Both the position numbers and the translations under genes were made by a program. From the NCBI GenBank assembly GCA_910588405.1, contig CAJUPT010000091.1, positions 1 through 10,277 of the forward strand: 10,277 bases of DNA, read 5' to 3'. Positions 1-5,366 of the stretch are shown in pieces. This DNA comes from an uncultured Lachnospiraceae bacterium (GTDB lineage Bacteria > Bacillota > Clostridia > Lachnospirales > Lachnospiraceae). The notes under the pieces are model-generated. The model was not told where the DNA came from. It was given only the letters and a program-made list of their open reading frames with translations, and did not search any database. How positions within the stretch are numbered: the stretch's first letter is position 1; every line of letters starts with the position of its first letter.

Positions 1-41
1 TCATCGGATACGGACAACTTTACCATAATTCTGTTATCCAT
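1..41 (-). CDS. 5' end of an unrecognised gene leaving the window
   Basis: Only the first 13 codons are inside the window; they read MDNRIMVKLSVSD. The ATG at 41-39 is supported by a strong ribosome site, GAGGAGGG at 55-48, six bases upstream. The frame stays open to the window edge. The peptide is too short for a family assignment and I do not recognise it. The gene points away from guaA on the same strand, but the guaA terminator at 691-733 and about 650 bases of AT-rich DNA separate the two, so it should have its own promoter. It may be a gene of an integrated element, but only because of its position beyond the guaA 3' end. Confidence 0.6.
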   Translation of the reverse strand, partial: MDNRIMVKLSVSD

Positions 42-90
42 CTCAAACCCTCCTCGTTACTGTTACAACGTTTTACACCATGACCAAAAA

Positions 91-122
91 TTAAGTCATC
101 TCCATATTTACCCACTCCTCCT
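91..122 (-). promoter_or_regulatory. Possible four-codon leader cistron with strong Shine-Dalgarno
   Basis: Read on the minus strand, AGGAGG at 122-117 is followed after 11 bases by ATG at 105-103. The frame GAG ATG ACT then ends in TAA at 93-91, giving the tetrapeptide MEMT. It lies about 50 bases upstream of the next gene start at 41, which has its own GAGGAGGG. A strong ribosome site in front of a tiny frame resembles leader peptides that couple ribosome progress to downstream expression. The spacing is a little long, and a purine-rich run could arise by chance. Confidence 0.25.
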
Positions 123-128
123 AACGAT

Positions 129-171
129 CAATATTCATATTGGCTATATCTCTATTATTGTATATAACCAA
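129..171. promoter_or_regulatory. Overlapping inverted repeats, operator-like
   Basis: Two symmetric elements overlap here. CAATAT-TC-ATATTG at 129-142 is a perfect 6+6 palindrome. TTGGCTATAT at 140-149 pairs with ATATAACCAA at 162-171 with one mismatch across a 12-base spacer. Both lie upstream of the leftward gene starting at 41, where a repressor or recombinase site would be expected. No good -35/-10 pair is evident nearby, and AT-rich DNA produces such symmetry by chance, so this is a weak call. Confidence 0.3.
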
Positions 172-273
172 AATATATTTCCTTTACTTTATCAAATTGG
201 CATATCTTAAAACCAATACAAACAAGCGAGGGCCTCCTCTTTAACTTTCTCCAAGTCTATACTATATTTCGAG

Positions 274-297
274 GGAAAAAGAGAATGGTCTTTTTCC
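274..297. repeat. Perfect 9-bp inverted repeat, 6-base loop
   Basis: GGAAAAAGA at 274-282 and TCTTTTTCC at 289-297 are exact reverse complements around GAATGG. The stem is A/T-rich inside with GG/CC ends. Neither strand has a T-run after the hairpin, so it is not a standard intrinsic terminator. It might be a protein-binding site or a weak structural element. It has no neighbouring gene to explain it. Confidence 0.4.
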
Positions 298-332
298 ATT
301 TAGCTTAATCTGTCGCTTATCATATAAATATG

Positions 333-358
333 GGTGGAAAGGTGGAAATGGTGGAAAT
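333..358 (+). repeat. Three tandem GGTGGAAA(T) units, iteron-like
   Basis: GGTGGAAA at 333-340 is followed directly by GGTGGAAAT at 341-349 and GGTGGAAAT at 350-358, so the units recur every 8-9 bases. Further copies of the core lie close by: GTGGAAA at 438-444, and on the opposite strand GTGGATAA at 428-421 and 552-545. Short direct repeats of this kind in AT-rich non-coding DNA are typical of protein-binding arrays such as replication iterons. No replication gene is visible, so the function is not established. Confidence 0.5.
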
Positions 359-420
359 ATCATCAGAAACGGCTTAAATACGTGCTTTTTCATTGACCTC
401 ATAATCAAAAACAGATGGTA

Positions 421-445
421 TTATCCACCTTTTGGAAGTGGAAAA
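421..445. repeat. Inverted repeat TTATCCAC / GTGGAAAA
   Basis: TTATCCAC at 421-428 and GTGGAAAA at 438-445 are reverse complements at seven of eight positions, separated by nine bases. The left arm plus its next base, TTATCCACC, is one mismatch from the DnaA box TTATCCACA. It shares its core with the tandem repeats at 333-358, making it part of the same cluster. Confidence 0.4.
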
Positions 446-544
446 TGTGTTTTCGTATATTTAGATATCTCAGGATTAAAATCCGTTATTTCAGAATTAA
501 CACTCGCAAAGTCAAGCAAGCTGATATCATTAGAATATTTTTTC

Positions 545-553
545 TTATCCACA
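545..553 (+). promoter_or_regulatory. Perfect DnaA-box-like 9-mer
   Basis: TTATCCACA matches the DnaA-box consensus exactly. Near matches lie at 421-429 (TTATCCACC) and 601-609 (TTATCCATA), all in the same orientation. A cluster of DnaA boxes in AT-rich DNA would suit a replication origin or a titration site, but dnaA and dnaN are absent, so this is not the chromosomal oriC on present evidence. Chance occurrence in AT-rich DNA remains possible. Confidence 0.35.
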
Positions 554-664
554 TAATCTTTTTGAGTACTCTCTATCTACCGGTTCTACCCAGCTCATAA
601 TTATCCATACACAAAAGACATTCAGCGCCCCAGAAAAAAGAGCGGAGGAAAAACATCCTATTTT

Positions 665-685
665 TAGAACCAGAATAGAACCAGA
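665..685. repeat. Two tandem TAGAACCAGA units, 11-bp period
   Basis: TAGAACCAGA occurs at 665-674 and again at 676-685, a period of 11 bases or about one helical turn. The opposite-strand core GGTTCTA also appears on the plus strand at 582-588. The repeats lie just beyond the guaA terminator. Helically phased short repeats beside a gene's 3' end resemble arm-type binding sites of tyrosine recombinases, but no integrase is seen, so that reading is speculative. Confidence 0.4.
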
Positions 686-690
686 CGCCT

Positions 691-733
691 AAAAAAACGC
701 TGAAAACCCGCATAAATACTGGCTTTCAGCGTT
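691..733 (-). terminator. Intrinsic terminator of guaA
   Basis: On the minus strand the stem AACGCTGAAA (733-724) pairs perfectly with TTTCAGCGTT (705-696). It extends through one mismatch by two further G-C pairs around a loop of about 12 bases. The distal arm runs into seven consecutive T residues (697-691). The hairpin starts eight bases after the guaA stop codon. This is a standard Rho-independent terminator and should insulate guaA from the leftward gene at 41. Confidence 0.88.
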
Positions 734-741
734 CCAATAGG

Positions 742-2286
742 CTACTCGAACTCAATCGTCCCCGGCGGCTTACTAGTCAAATCATAAACCACCCGATTAA
801 CCCCTCTCACCTCATTAATAATCCTCCCCATCACCCTCTGCAGCACCGCAAAGGGAATCTCCGCCGCCTCGGCCGTCATAAAATCCACCGTACGCACCGC
901 CCTTAACGCCACTGCATAGTCATAGGTTCTCTCATCCCCCATCACTCCCACCGACCGCATATTGGTCAGCGCAGCAAAATACTGGTCAATCTCCTGATCC
1001 AGCCCCGCTTTTGCGATCTCTTCCCTGTAGATCGCATCCGCATCCTGGACAATCCTCACCTTATCCTCCGTCACTTCGCCGACGATTCTGACGCCCAGAC
1101 CCGGCCCCGGAAACGGCTGACGGAATACCAGATACTCCGGAATTCCCAGCTCTAACCCCACTTTGCGCACCTCGTCCTTAAACAAATCCCGCAGCGGCTC
1201 GATAATCTCCTTAAAATCCACATAATCCGGCAGGCCGCCCACATTGTGATGAGACTTAATCACGGCGGACTCCCCGCCCAGACCGGACTCCACCACATCC
1301 GGGTAAATCGTCCCCTGCACCAGAAAATCCACGGCTCCGATTTTCTTTGCTTCCTCCTCAAACACCCGGATAAATTCCTCGCCGATGATCTTCCGCTTCG
1401 CCTCCGGCTCCTCCACGCCGGCCAGCTTTTTATAATACCGCTGCCGGGCATTGACCCGAATAAAATTCAGGTCATAAGCGCCGGACGGGCCGAATACGGC
1501 TTCCACCTCGTCCCCCTCATTTTTCCGCAGCAGACCATGATCCACAAACACGCAGGTCAGCTGTTTTCCGACAGCCTTGGACAGCAGCACTGCCGCCACA
1601 GAGGAATCCACGCCGCCGGACAGAGCGCACAGAACCCGCCCGTCGCCCACTTTTTCACGGATTGCCCGGATGGAATCCTCCACAAAGGAATCCATTCTCC
1701 AGTCTCCGCTGCAGCGGCACACACCATAAACAAAATTCTCCAGAATCTCTTTTCCTTTTACCGTATGGAGCACTTCAGGATGGAACTGGATGGCATACAG
1801 CTGTTTTTCCCTGTTCTCGGCAGCCGCCACCGGGCAGTTGTCTGTGCGGGCACAGATAGAAAACCCGGGAGCCGCCGCAGAAATATAATCGTTATGGCTC
1901 ATCCAGCAGACCGTCGGTGATTCTATATCCTGAAACAAAGGAGAGGAAGGTTCCACATAAACCTCTGTCTTTCCATACTCCTTTACCGCCGCCCGTTCCA
2001 CCTTTCCGCCCAGCACATGCTGCATCAGCTGGGCGCCGTAGCACAGTCCCAAAACCGGAATTCCCAGTTCAAACAGCTCCCGTGTACAGGTGGGGGCCCC
2101 CTCCTCATAGCAGCTGTTCGGGCCGCCGGTCAGAATAATGCCCTTCGGTTTCATCTCCCTTATTTTCCCAATGTCCGTCCGGTAAGAATAAATCTCACAG
2201 TAGACGTTACACTCCCGGACACGGCGGGCTACCAGCTGATTATACTGACCTCCGAAATCCAGAACGATCACAGTTTCTCTGCCCAT
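742..2286 (-). CDS. guaA: GMP synthase (glutamine-hydrolysing)
   Basis: Converts XMP to GMP using ATP and glutamine, the last step of guanine nucleotide synthesis, in the cytoplasm. The 514-residue protein is full length for the single-chain form. The N-terminal class I glutamine amidotransferase domain (about 1-190) has the nucleophile in GLCYGAQ (Cys82) and the His169/Glu171 pair in FHPE. The ATP pyrophosphatase domain carries the P-loop SGGVDSS (223-229) and GTIYPDVVES (325-334). The C-terminal dimerisation domain ends in the conserved PPGTIEFE. The ATG is supported by AAGGGAG at 2300-2294, seven bases upstream. The gene has its own AT-rich upstream region and a strong terminator, so it is probably monocistronic. 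All catalytic motifs are present and no frameshift is seen. Its 3' end is a known integration site for genomic islands in other bacteria. Confidence 0.97.
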   Translation of the reverse strand: MGRETVIVLDFGGQYNQLVARRVRECNVYCEIYSYRTDIGKIREMKPKGIILTGGPNSCYEEGAPTCTRELFELGIPVLGLCYGAQLMQHVLGGKVERAAVKEYGKTEVYVEPSSPLFQDIESPTVCWMSHNDYISAAAPGFSICARTDNCPVAAAENREKQLYAIQFHPEVLHTVKGKEILENFVYGVCRCSGDWRMDSFVEDSIRAIREKVGDGRVLCALSGGVDSSVAAVLLSKAVGKQLTCVFVDHGLLRKNEGDEVEAVFGPSGAYDLNFIRVNARQRYYKKLAGVEEPEAKRKIIGEEFIRVFEEEAKKIGAVDFLVQGTIYPDVVESGLGGESAVIKSHHNVGGLPDYVDFKEIIEPLRDLFKDEVRKVGLELGIPEYLVFRQPFPGPGLGVRIVGEVTEDKVRIVQDADAIYREEIAKAGLDQEIDQYFAALTNMRSVGVMGDERTYDYAVALRAVRTVDFMTAEAAEIPFAVLQRVMGRIINEVRGVNRVVYDLTSKPPGTIEFE

Positions 2287-2344
2287 TCCAAAGCTCCCTT
2301 CTCTTTTTGTAGCTTTTAATCATATTCGTATCTTACAGACAAAA

Positions 2345-2391
2345 TAATTTAACCATATATCATCATTGTTAAAATATCAATCATTTGACAA
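2345..2391 (-). promoter_or_regulatory. Probable guaA promoter region
   Basis: On the minus strand TTGATA (2380-2375) and TATGGT (2357-2352) are separated by 17 bases, an acceptable sigma-A pair. Alternatives using TTGTCA (2391-2386) or TTAACA as the -35 also fit, so the exact start is unresolved. TTTAAC (2348-2353) and GTTAAA (2368-2373) form a perfect 6-bp inverted repeat around the -10. ATTTGAC (2383-2389) and GTCAAAT (2411-2417) form another just upstream. These could be operators. The leader of about 60 bases is too short for a purine riboswitch. The rest of the 2287-2516 gap shows no gene. Confidence 0.4.
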
Positions 2392-2516
2392 ATCTCGCAA
2401 AACAAATGGAGTCAAATACAAGATCTCCTTTTAGAGCGGGCATTTTGCCAGATACTTTGCAACAAGCATTCATGTTATCAATTATATTGCAAACATGGAT
2501 TTTACGCATCCCGCCG

Positions 2517-4460
2517 TCACACAATTTCCGACCTGCTGTGGCATCGCTCGCACACACGGTAGGGATACCCCAGCGGCAGCTGCCTGCCGCAATAAGGGCA
2601 TCTGGCGATATAATCCTGCTTCTTTTTCGAGAGATAACGCATAATCACGGCTTCCGTCTCCTCCCGCTGATCCTTCAGCCACTCCTCGTCCACAATCTTT
2701 CCCATCCGGTGGGAAAACTGATAATACAGATCCAGCTGCTTATAATAGGTCTCATATTTCATCAGGCCGCCCCTGTCCTTTTCATCCAGCTTCGGCCTTG
2801 ACAGGGAGACATCGGCGCCATAGGTCTTGCAGTATTCCAGCCAGAGAGCCACCACACGCTTATCCTTAATATCAATCGGGCAGGTAATCATCCGGTAAAG
2901 CATATATTTATTATCAAAATCCTCAATCTGATTCTTTACCTTCTTCGCCCGCTCATACAAAAACAGCGCTTCCTCCACATTTTCCTTCTCAAAAGGGGCG
3001 GAAGGAGCCACCGATGACCACACCTTTAAAATCGCGTCCAGCGGCTCGTCGATATCCAGCAAAATCTGCGGAAATCCCAGGCTCACCTGGGAAACCGGCT
3101 CCTCATAAGCCTGGTAAAATTCCCGGACATGCTCCAACTCTTCCTCGCCCATGGCGCTGATATAGCCGGTGTCATACATGCCGAACCGTCCGGCACGGCC
3201 TGCAATCTGCTTGACCTCCGACACATTCAGCTTTCTGCGGCTGACCCCGTCGTATTTCTCCGTCTGCAAAAAGACAATTCTGCGCACCGGCAGATTTAAC
3301 CCCATGCCGATGGCGTCCGTGGCCACCACCACCTGGGTCTTTCCGCTGGTAAACAGACGCATCTGCCGGCGGCGAATCTCCGGGGGCAGACTGCCGTAAA
3401 TGACGCTGGCCCGTATCCCGTTGCTTTCCAGCCGCCCGGCGGCGTCCAGCACCGCCTTTTTGGAAAATACAATCAGCGCATCCCCGTCCCGTACATGCTC
3501 CGGAAATTGAAAGGGTGTATCCTCGCAGACCAGCGCCGTCTTCCGCTCATAATGGCAGACCTCCCAGTCGTCGTGGCACAAACCGATCAGATGCTTCAGC
3601 ACCTCCTCCGCCGTCGAGCTGGCACAGATATGAATCTCCTTCGCCTTGATCCCCAGAATTGCCCGTGTCCAGGCATGCCCCCTGTCGGCATCGCACATCA
3701 TCTGCGCCTCGTCGATCACGGCCACGTCATAAAGGGCATCGTAATCCGCCATCTCAACAGTGGCCGCCGTCACCCGGCTGTTCTCCTCCTCGATACACTC
3801 CTGGCCGGTCATCATCGTGCAGGGCACGCCGTACTCCCGCATCCGCTCATATACCTCCAGCGCAAGCAGGCGCAGCGGCCCCAGGTAAACGCCGCACGCC
3901 GCCTCCTTCAGCCGTTCCAGAGCATGGAAGGTTTTTCCGCTGTTGGTGGGGCCAATATGAAGGACAAAATGCCGTTTCATCTGCAGCGTTTCCGGAAATT
4001 CCAGCTCCGGACGAGTAGGCACCAGATCCGTGATTTTATTTTGCAGCTTATGCCGCCTGTACAGCGGATACAGCTCAAACATGGGACGGCTGCAGATTTC
4101 CCCGGGCATCGTCCGTTTCAGAAAAGCCAGGCATTCGCCGTTTAGTCCGTCCCGCTGCTCCTTCAGCAGAAAATGAAGATCCATCTGAACCAGCTGGGGA
4201 ACGACTTCCGTCAGCGCCTGCTCCATAATGTCCATCCGGTTTTTACGGAACGCATAGCAAACCACATTTTTCACCTGCCTGTGGTAATCCTCCAGGCTTG
4301 CCTGGCTGATCTGAGAAGGCCTGGTACGTCTGACCGACTTAAACAGCCGGTTCGCGTTTTTCACGAAATCAGAATACTGGGGCAGCTTCCCTTTCTTTTT
4401 TTTCGCCATCGTTTCATATTCCGAAACATAAAACTGTACCAGCCTTTTTTTCTGAATCAT
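2517..4460 (-). CDS. Suv3-like DExH-box RNA helicase with C-terminal zinc knuckle
   Basis: The 647-residue protein is a superfamily 2 helicase of the Suv3 type, a family best known from the mitochondrial RNA degradosome, where it unwinds RNA for decay. Visible motifs in order are motif I GPTNSGKT (170-177), Ia GPLRLLALE (194-202), motif II DEAQ (250-253), ASS (280-282), IVFSKK (330-335), motif V VVVATDAIGMGLNLP (377-391) and motif VI QIAGRAGRFG (418-427). The tail carries CPYC (621-624) and CERC (637-640), a likely zinc site absent from the classical core. Residues 1-160 form an uncharacterised N-terminal region. The start was placed at ATG 4460 because GAGGA lies seven bases upstream; an in-frame GTG at 4526 would add 22 residues but lacks a good site and overlaps predicted hairpins. 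The gene follows the zinc-ribbon gene in one probable operon. Its cellular role in Firmicutes is not known to me; RNA unwinding is inferred from the family. Confidence 0.88.
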   Translation of the reverse strand: MIQKKRLVQFYVSEYETMAKKKKGKLPQYSDFVKNANRLFKSVRRTRPSQISQASLEDYHRQVKNVVCYAFRKNRMDIMEQALTEVVPQLVQMDLHFLLKEQRDGLNGECLAFLKRTMPGEICSRPMFELYPLYRRHKLQNKITDLVPTRPELEFPETLQMKRHFVLHIGPTNSGKTFHALERLKEAACGVYLGPLRLLALEVYERMREYGVPCTMMTGQECIEEENSRVTAATVEMADYDALYDVAVIDEAQMMCDADRGHAWTRAILGIKAKEIHICASSTAEEVLKHLIGLCHDDWEVCHYERKTALVCEDTPFQFPEHVRDGDALIVFSKKAVLDAAGRLESNGIRASVIYGSLPPEIRRRQMRLFTSGKTQVVVATDAIGMGLNLPVRRIVFLQTEKYDGVSRRKLNVSEVKQIAGRAGRFGMYDTGYISAMGEEELEHVREFYQAYEEPVSQVSLGFPQILLDIDEPLDAILKVWSSVAPSAPFEKENVEEALFLYERAKKVKNQIEDFDNKYMLYRMITCPIDIKDKRVVALWLEYCKTYGADVSLSRPKLDEKDRGGLMKYETYYKQLDLYYQFSHRMGKIVDEEWLKDQREETEAVIMRYLSKKKQDYIARCPYCGRQLPLGYPYRVCERCHSRSEIV

Positions 4461-4605
4461 AAGCTTGTCCTCTTTCTTGGTATCATTGCCCGGCATCCCT
4501 CCATCCGGAACGTTGCACCGCCGCACAGCAACGACAAGGAGCCATTGACACCCCGCAGTATCCCTGGCTCCTGAAATATTCTGTCTGGCCTCCCGGCAGA
4601 CAGCG
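4461..4605 (-). promoter_or_regulatory. Spacer with three consecutive predicted RNA hairpins
   Basis: In transcript order (minus strand) three stems follow one another between the zinc-ribbon stop codon and the helicase ribosome site. CTGTCTG/CAGACAG spans 4603-4581, seven pairs, followed by AATATTTC. GGAGCCA/TGGCTCC spans 4571-4538, seven pairs, with an inner five-pair stem GATAC/GTGTC containing one G-U. CGTTGC/GCAACG spans 4533-4511, six pairs. None has a full T-run, so complete termination is unlikely; the first could act as a partial terminator or a 3'-end stabiliser. Together they suggest RNA-level control of the helicase or differential stability of the two cistrons. Confidence 0.45.
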
Positions 4606-5082
4606 TCAGTCTTCTTCTCTTTCCGCAGCCGTTTCCTCGCCGCCCTCCCGGCTGCCGCCGCAGCCGCATCCGCAGCTGCAGGATTCCTCGTGCTCCAACG
4701 GCTCCTTCTCCACGCTATCCTCTGTCTTAGGCGGAACAGGCGCGCCGCAGGCGCTGCAGAACTGGGCGTTATCCGCTACCTCCGTGCCGCATTCCGGGCA
4801 TTGATTCGTTCCTTTAATCTTCTGAATCTGCGCTTTATAGTCGGCAATCGCCGCCTTCGCCACGGCTACCATTTCCAAAAAAGGCTGAAATTCAGGGTCG
4901 ATCTCTCCCTCAGCCTTATCACAGTACAATTTCCCGATCTCCGCATAAATGGACTTTATCTTCGACTCCTCGGAAATAATCTCCATTTTCAGCTTTGTAA
5001 TGTCCGCAACCTCTTTCGCCTTATTCACCGCAGTCTTGCTGCCGCTCAGAATCTTACCGCTCACCTCATCAAAAAATGCCAT
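4606..5082 (-). CDS. Small coiled-coil / zinc-ribbon protein, function unknown
   Basis: The 158-residue protein has three visible parts. Residues 1-90 are lysine/glutamate-rich and probably helical or coiled coil (LKMEIISEESKIKSIYAEIG). Residues 95-112 form a zinc ribbon with CPEC and CSAC (Cys95, 98, 109, 112). The acidic tail contains CSCGCGCGG (Cys135, 137, 139, 141), a possible second metal site. No signal peptide or membrane segment is seen, so it is presumably cytoplasmic. The ATG has AAGGAGG at 5096-5090, seven bases upstream. It is the first cistron after the promoter at 5300-5272 and precedes the helicase on the same strand. The layout resembles many unnamed zinc-ribbon proteins of Clostridia. 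A role as nucleic-acid or protein adaptor for the helicase is inference from position only. Confidence 0.85.
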   Translation of the reverse strand: MAFFDEVSGKILSGSKTAVNKAKEVADITKLKMEIISEESKIKSIYAEIGKLYCDKAEGEIDPEFQPFLEMVAVAKAAIADYKAQIQKIKGTNQCPECGTEVADNAQFCSACGAPVPPKTEDSVEKEPLEHEESCSCGCGCGGSREGGEETAAEREED

Positions 5083-5106
5083 CCCGACGCCTCCTTCATC
5101 ATCCTG

Positions 5107-5152
5107 TGTACGCTCGAAGCTCTCAGCTCCACTGCGGGACTCCGAGCGTACA
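5107..5152 (-). promoter_or_regulatory. Long hairpin in the zinc-ribbon gene leader
   Basis: TGTACGCTCGAAG (5107-5119) and CTCCGAGCGTACA (5140-5152) pair at 12 of 13 positions, the exception being A opposite C in plus-strand terms, around a 20-base loop. A second small stem, CGGAT/ATCCG, lies at 5166-5182. In transcript order both lie in the roughly 180-base leader between the sigma-A promoter and the ribosome site, the long hairpin ending about 10 bases before it. No T-run follows, so it is not a standard terminator. It could regulate translation initiation or protect the mRNA 5' end. Confidence 0.5.
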
Positions 5153-5271
5153 TGCCTGTCTTTGCCGGATCGCCATTATCCGTTACAGCTATCCGCCTGT
5201 CATCCGCTTCCAATGATTCCTTCCGGCTTATCAACAGCTTACAGATACTTTTTAGTTGTTAATTGTCCTTA

Positions 5272-5300
5272 ATTATAAAAAATTATCCACAAAAAGTCAA
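5272..5300 (-). promoter_or_regulatory. Sigma-A promoter with embedded DnaA-box 9-mer
   Basis: Read on the minus strand: TTGACT (5300-5295), a 17-base spacer (5294-5278) and a perfect TATAAT (5277-5272). Five of six -35 bases and all six -10 bases match consensus at ideal spacing. Transcription should begin near 5265 and read through the zinc-ribbon gene into the helicase. The spacer contains TGTGGATAA, the reverse complement of the DnaA box TTATCCACA (5283-5291), so DnaA binding could occlude RNA polymerase. A near match, TTATCAACA, is at 5228-5236. Confidence 0.8.
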
Positions 5301-5366
5301 TTCCCGAATCCCTGTTTTCATGTTCCATCCGCCTTTTCCCAAAGCCATTTCCTTCTACGTCAGCCT

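Larger units (their letters stand above)
42..690. other. AT-rich, repeat-dense non-coding stretch
   Basis: About 650 bases without a convincing complete gene. The base composition is clearly more AT-rich than the coding DNA to the right. It holds several short tandem and inverted repeats, two or more DnaA-box-like 9-mers, and the presumed control region of the gene starting at 41; these are listed separately. The only open frame of any size (61 codons, plus strand, 415-600) has no ribosome site and a composition expected of random AT-rich DNA. The stretch could be the border of an integrated element, a replication or transfer origin, or an ordinary long regulatory spacer. The sequence alone does not decide. 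Confidence 0.6.

Noticed and set aside
415..600. Plus-strand 61-codon open frame in the left AT-rich region
   Set aside because: No ribosome site, amino acid composition expected from random AT-rich DNA, and it runs through the repeat cluster.
1246..1920. Long plus-strand open frame opposite guaA
   Set aside because: An antisense shadow of a clearly conserved coding gene; histidine/proline/arginine-rich translation without domain features.
2456..2493. TTTGCAA/TTGCAAA inverted repeat as a helicase terminator
   Set aside because: Only seven A/T-rich pairs across a 24-base loop and no T-run, so it is too weak to call a terminator.
2287..2516. Purine riboswitch or small gene upstream of guaA
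   Set aside because: The leader after the likely transcription start is about 60 bases, too short for the aptamer and expression platform. No riboswitch core or convincing short frame is seen.
4461..4526. Upstream GTG start extending the helicase by 22 residues
   Set aside because: No suitable ribosome site, overlap with a predicted hairpin, and a well-spaced GAGGA supports ATG at 4460.
5283..5348. 21-codon frame just after uvrA on the minus strand
   Set aside because: Its purine-rich upstream run is only two bases from the ATG, and it ends inside the strong promoter of the next unit.
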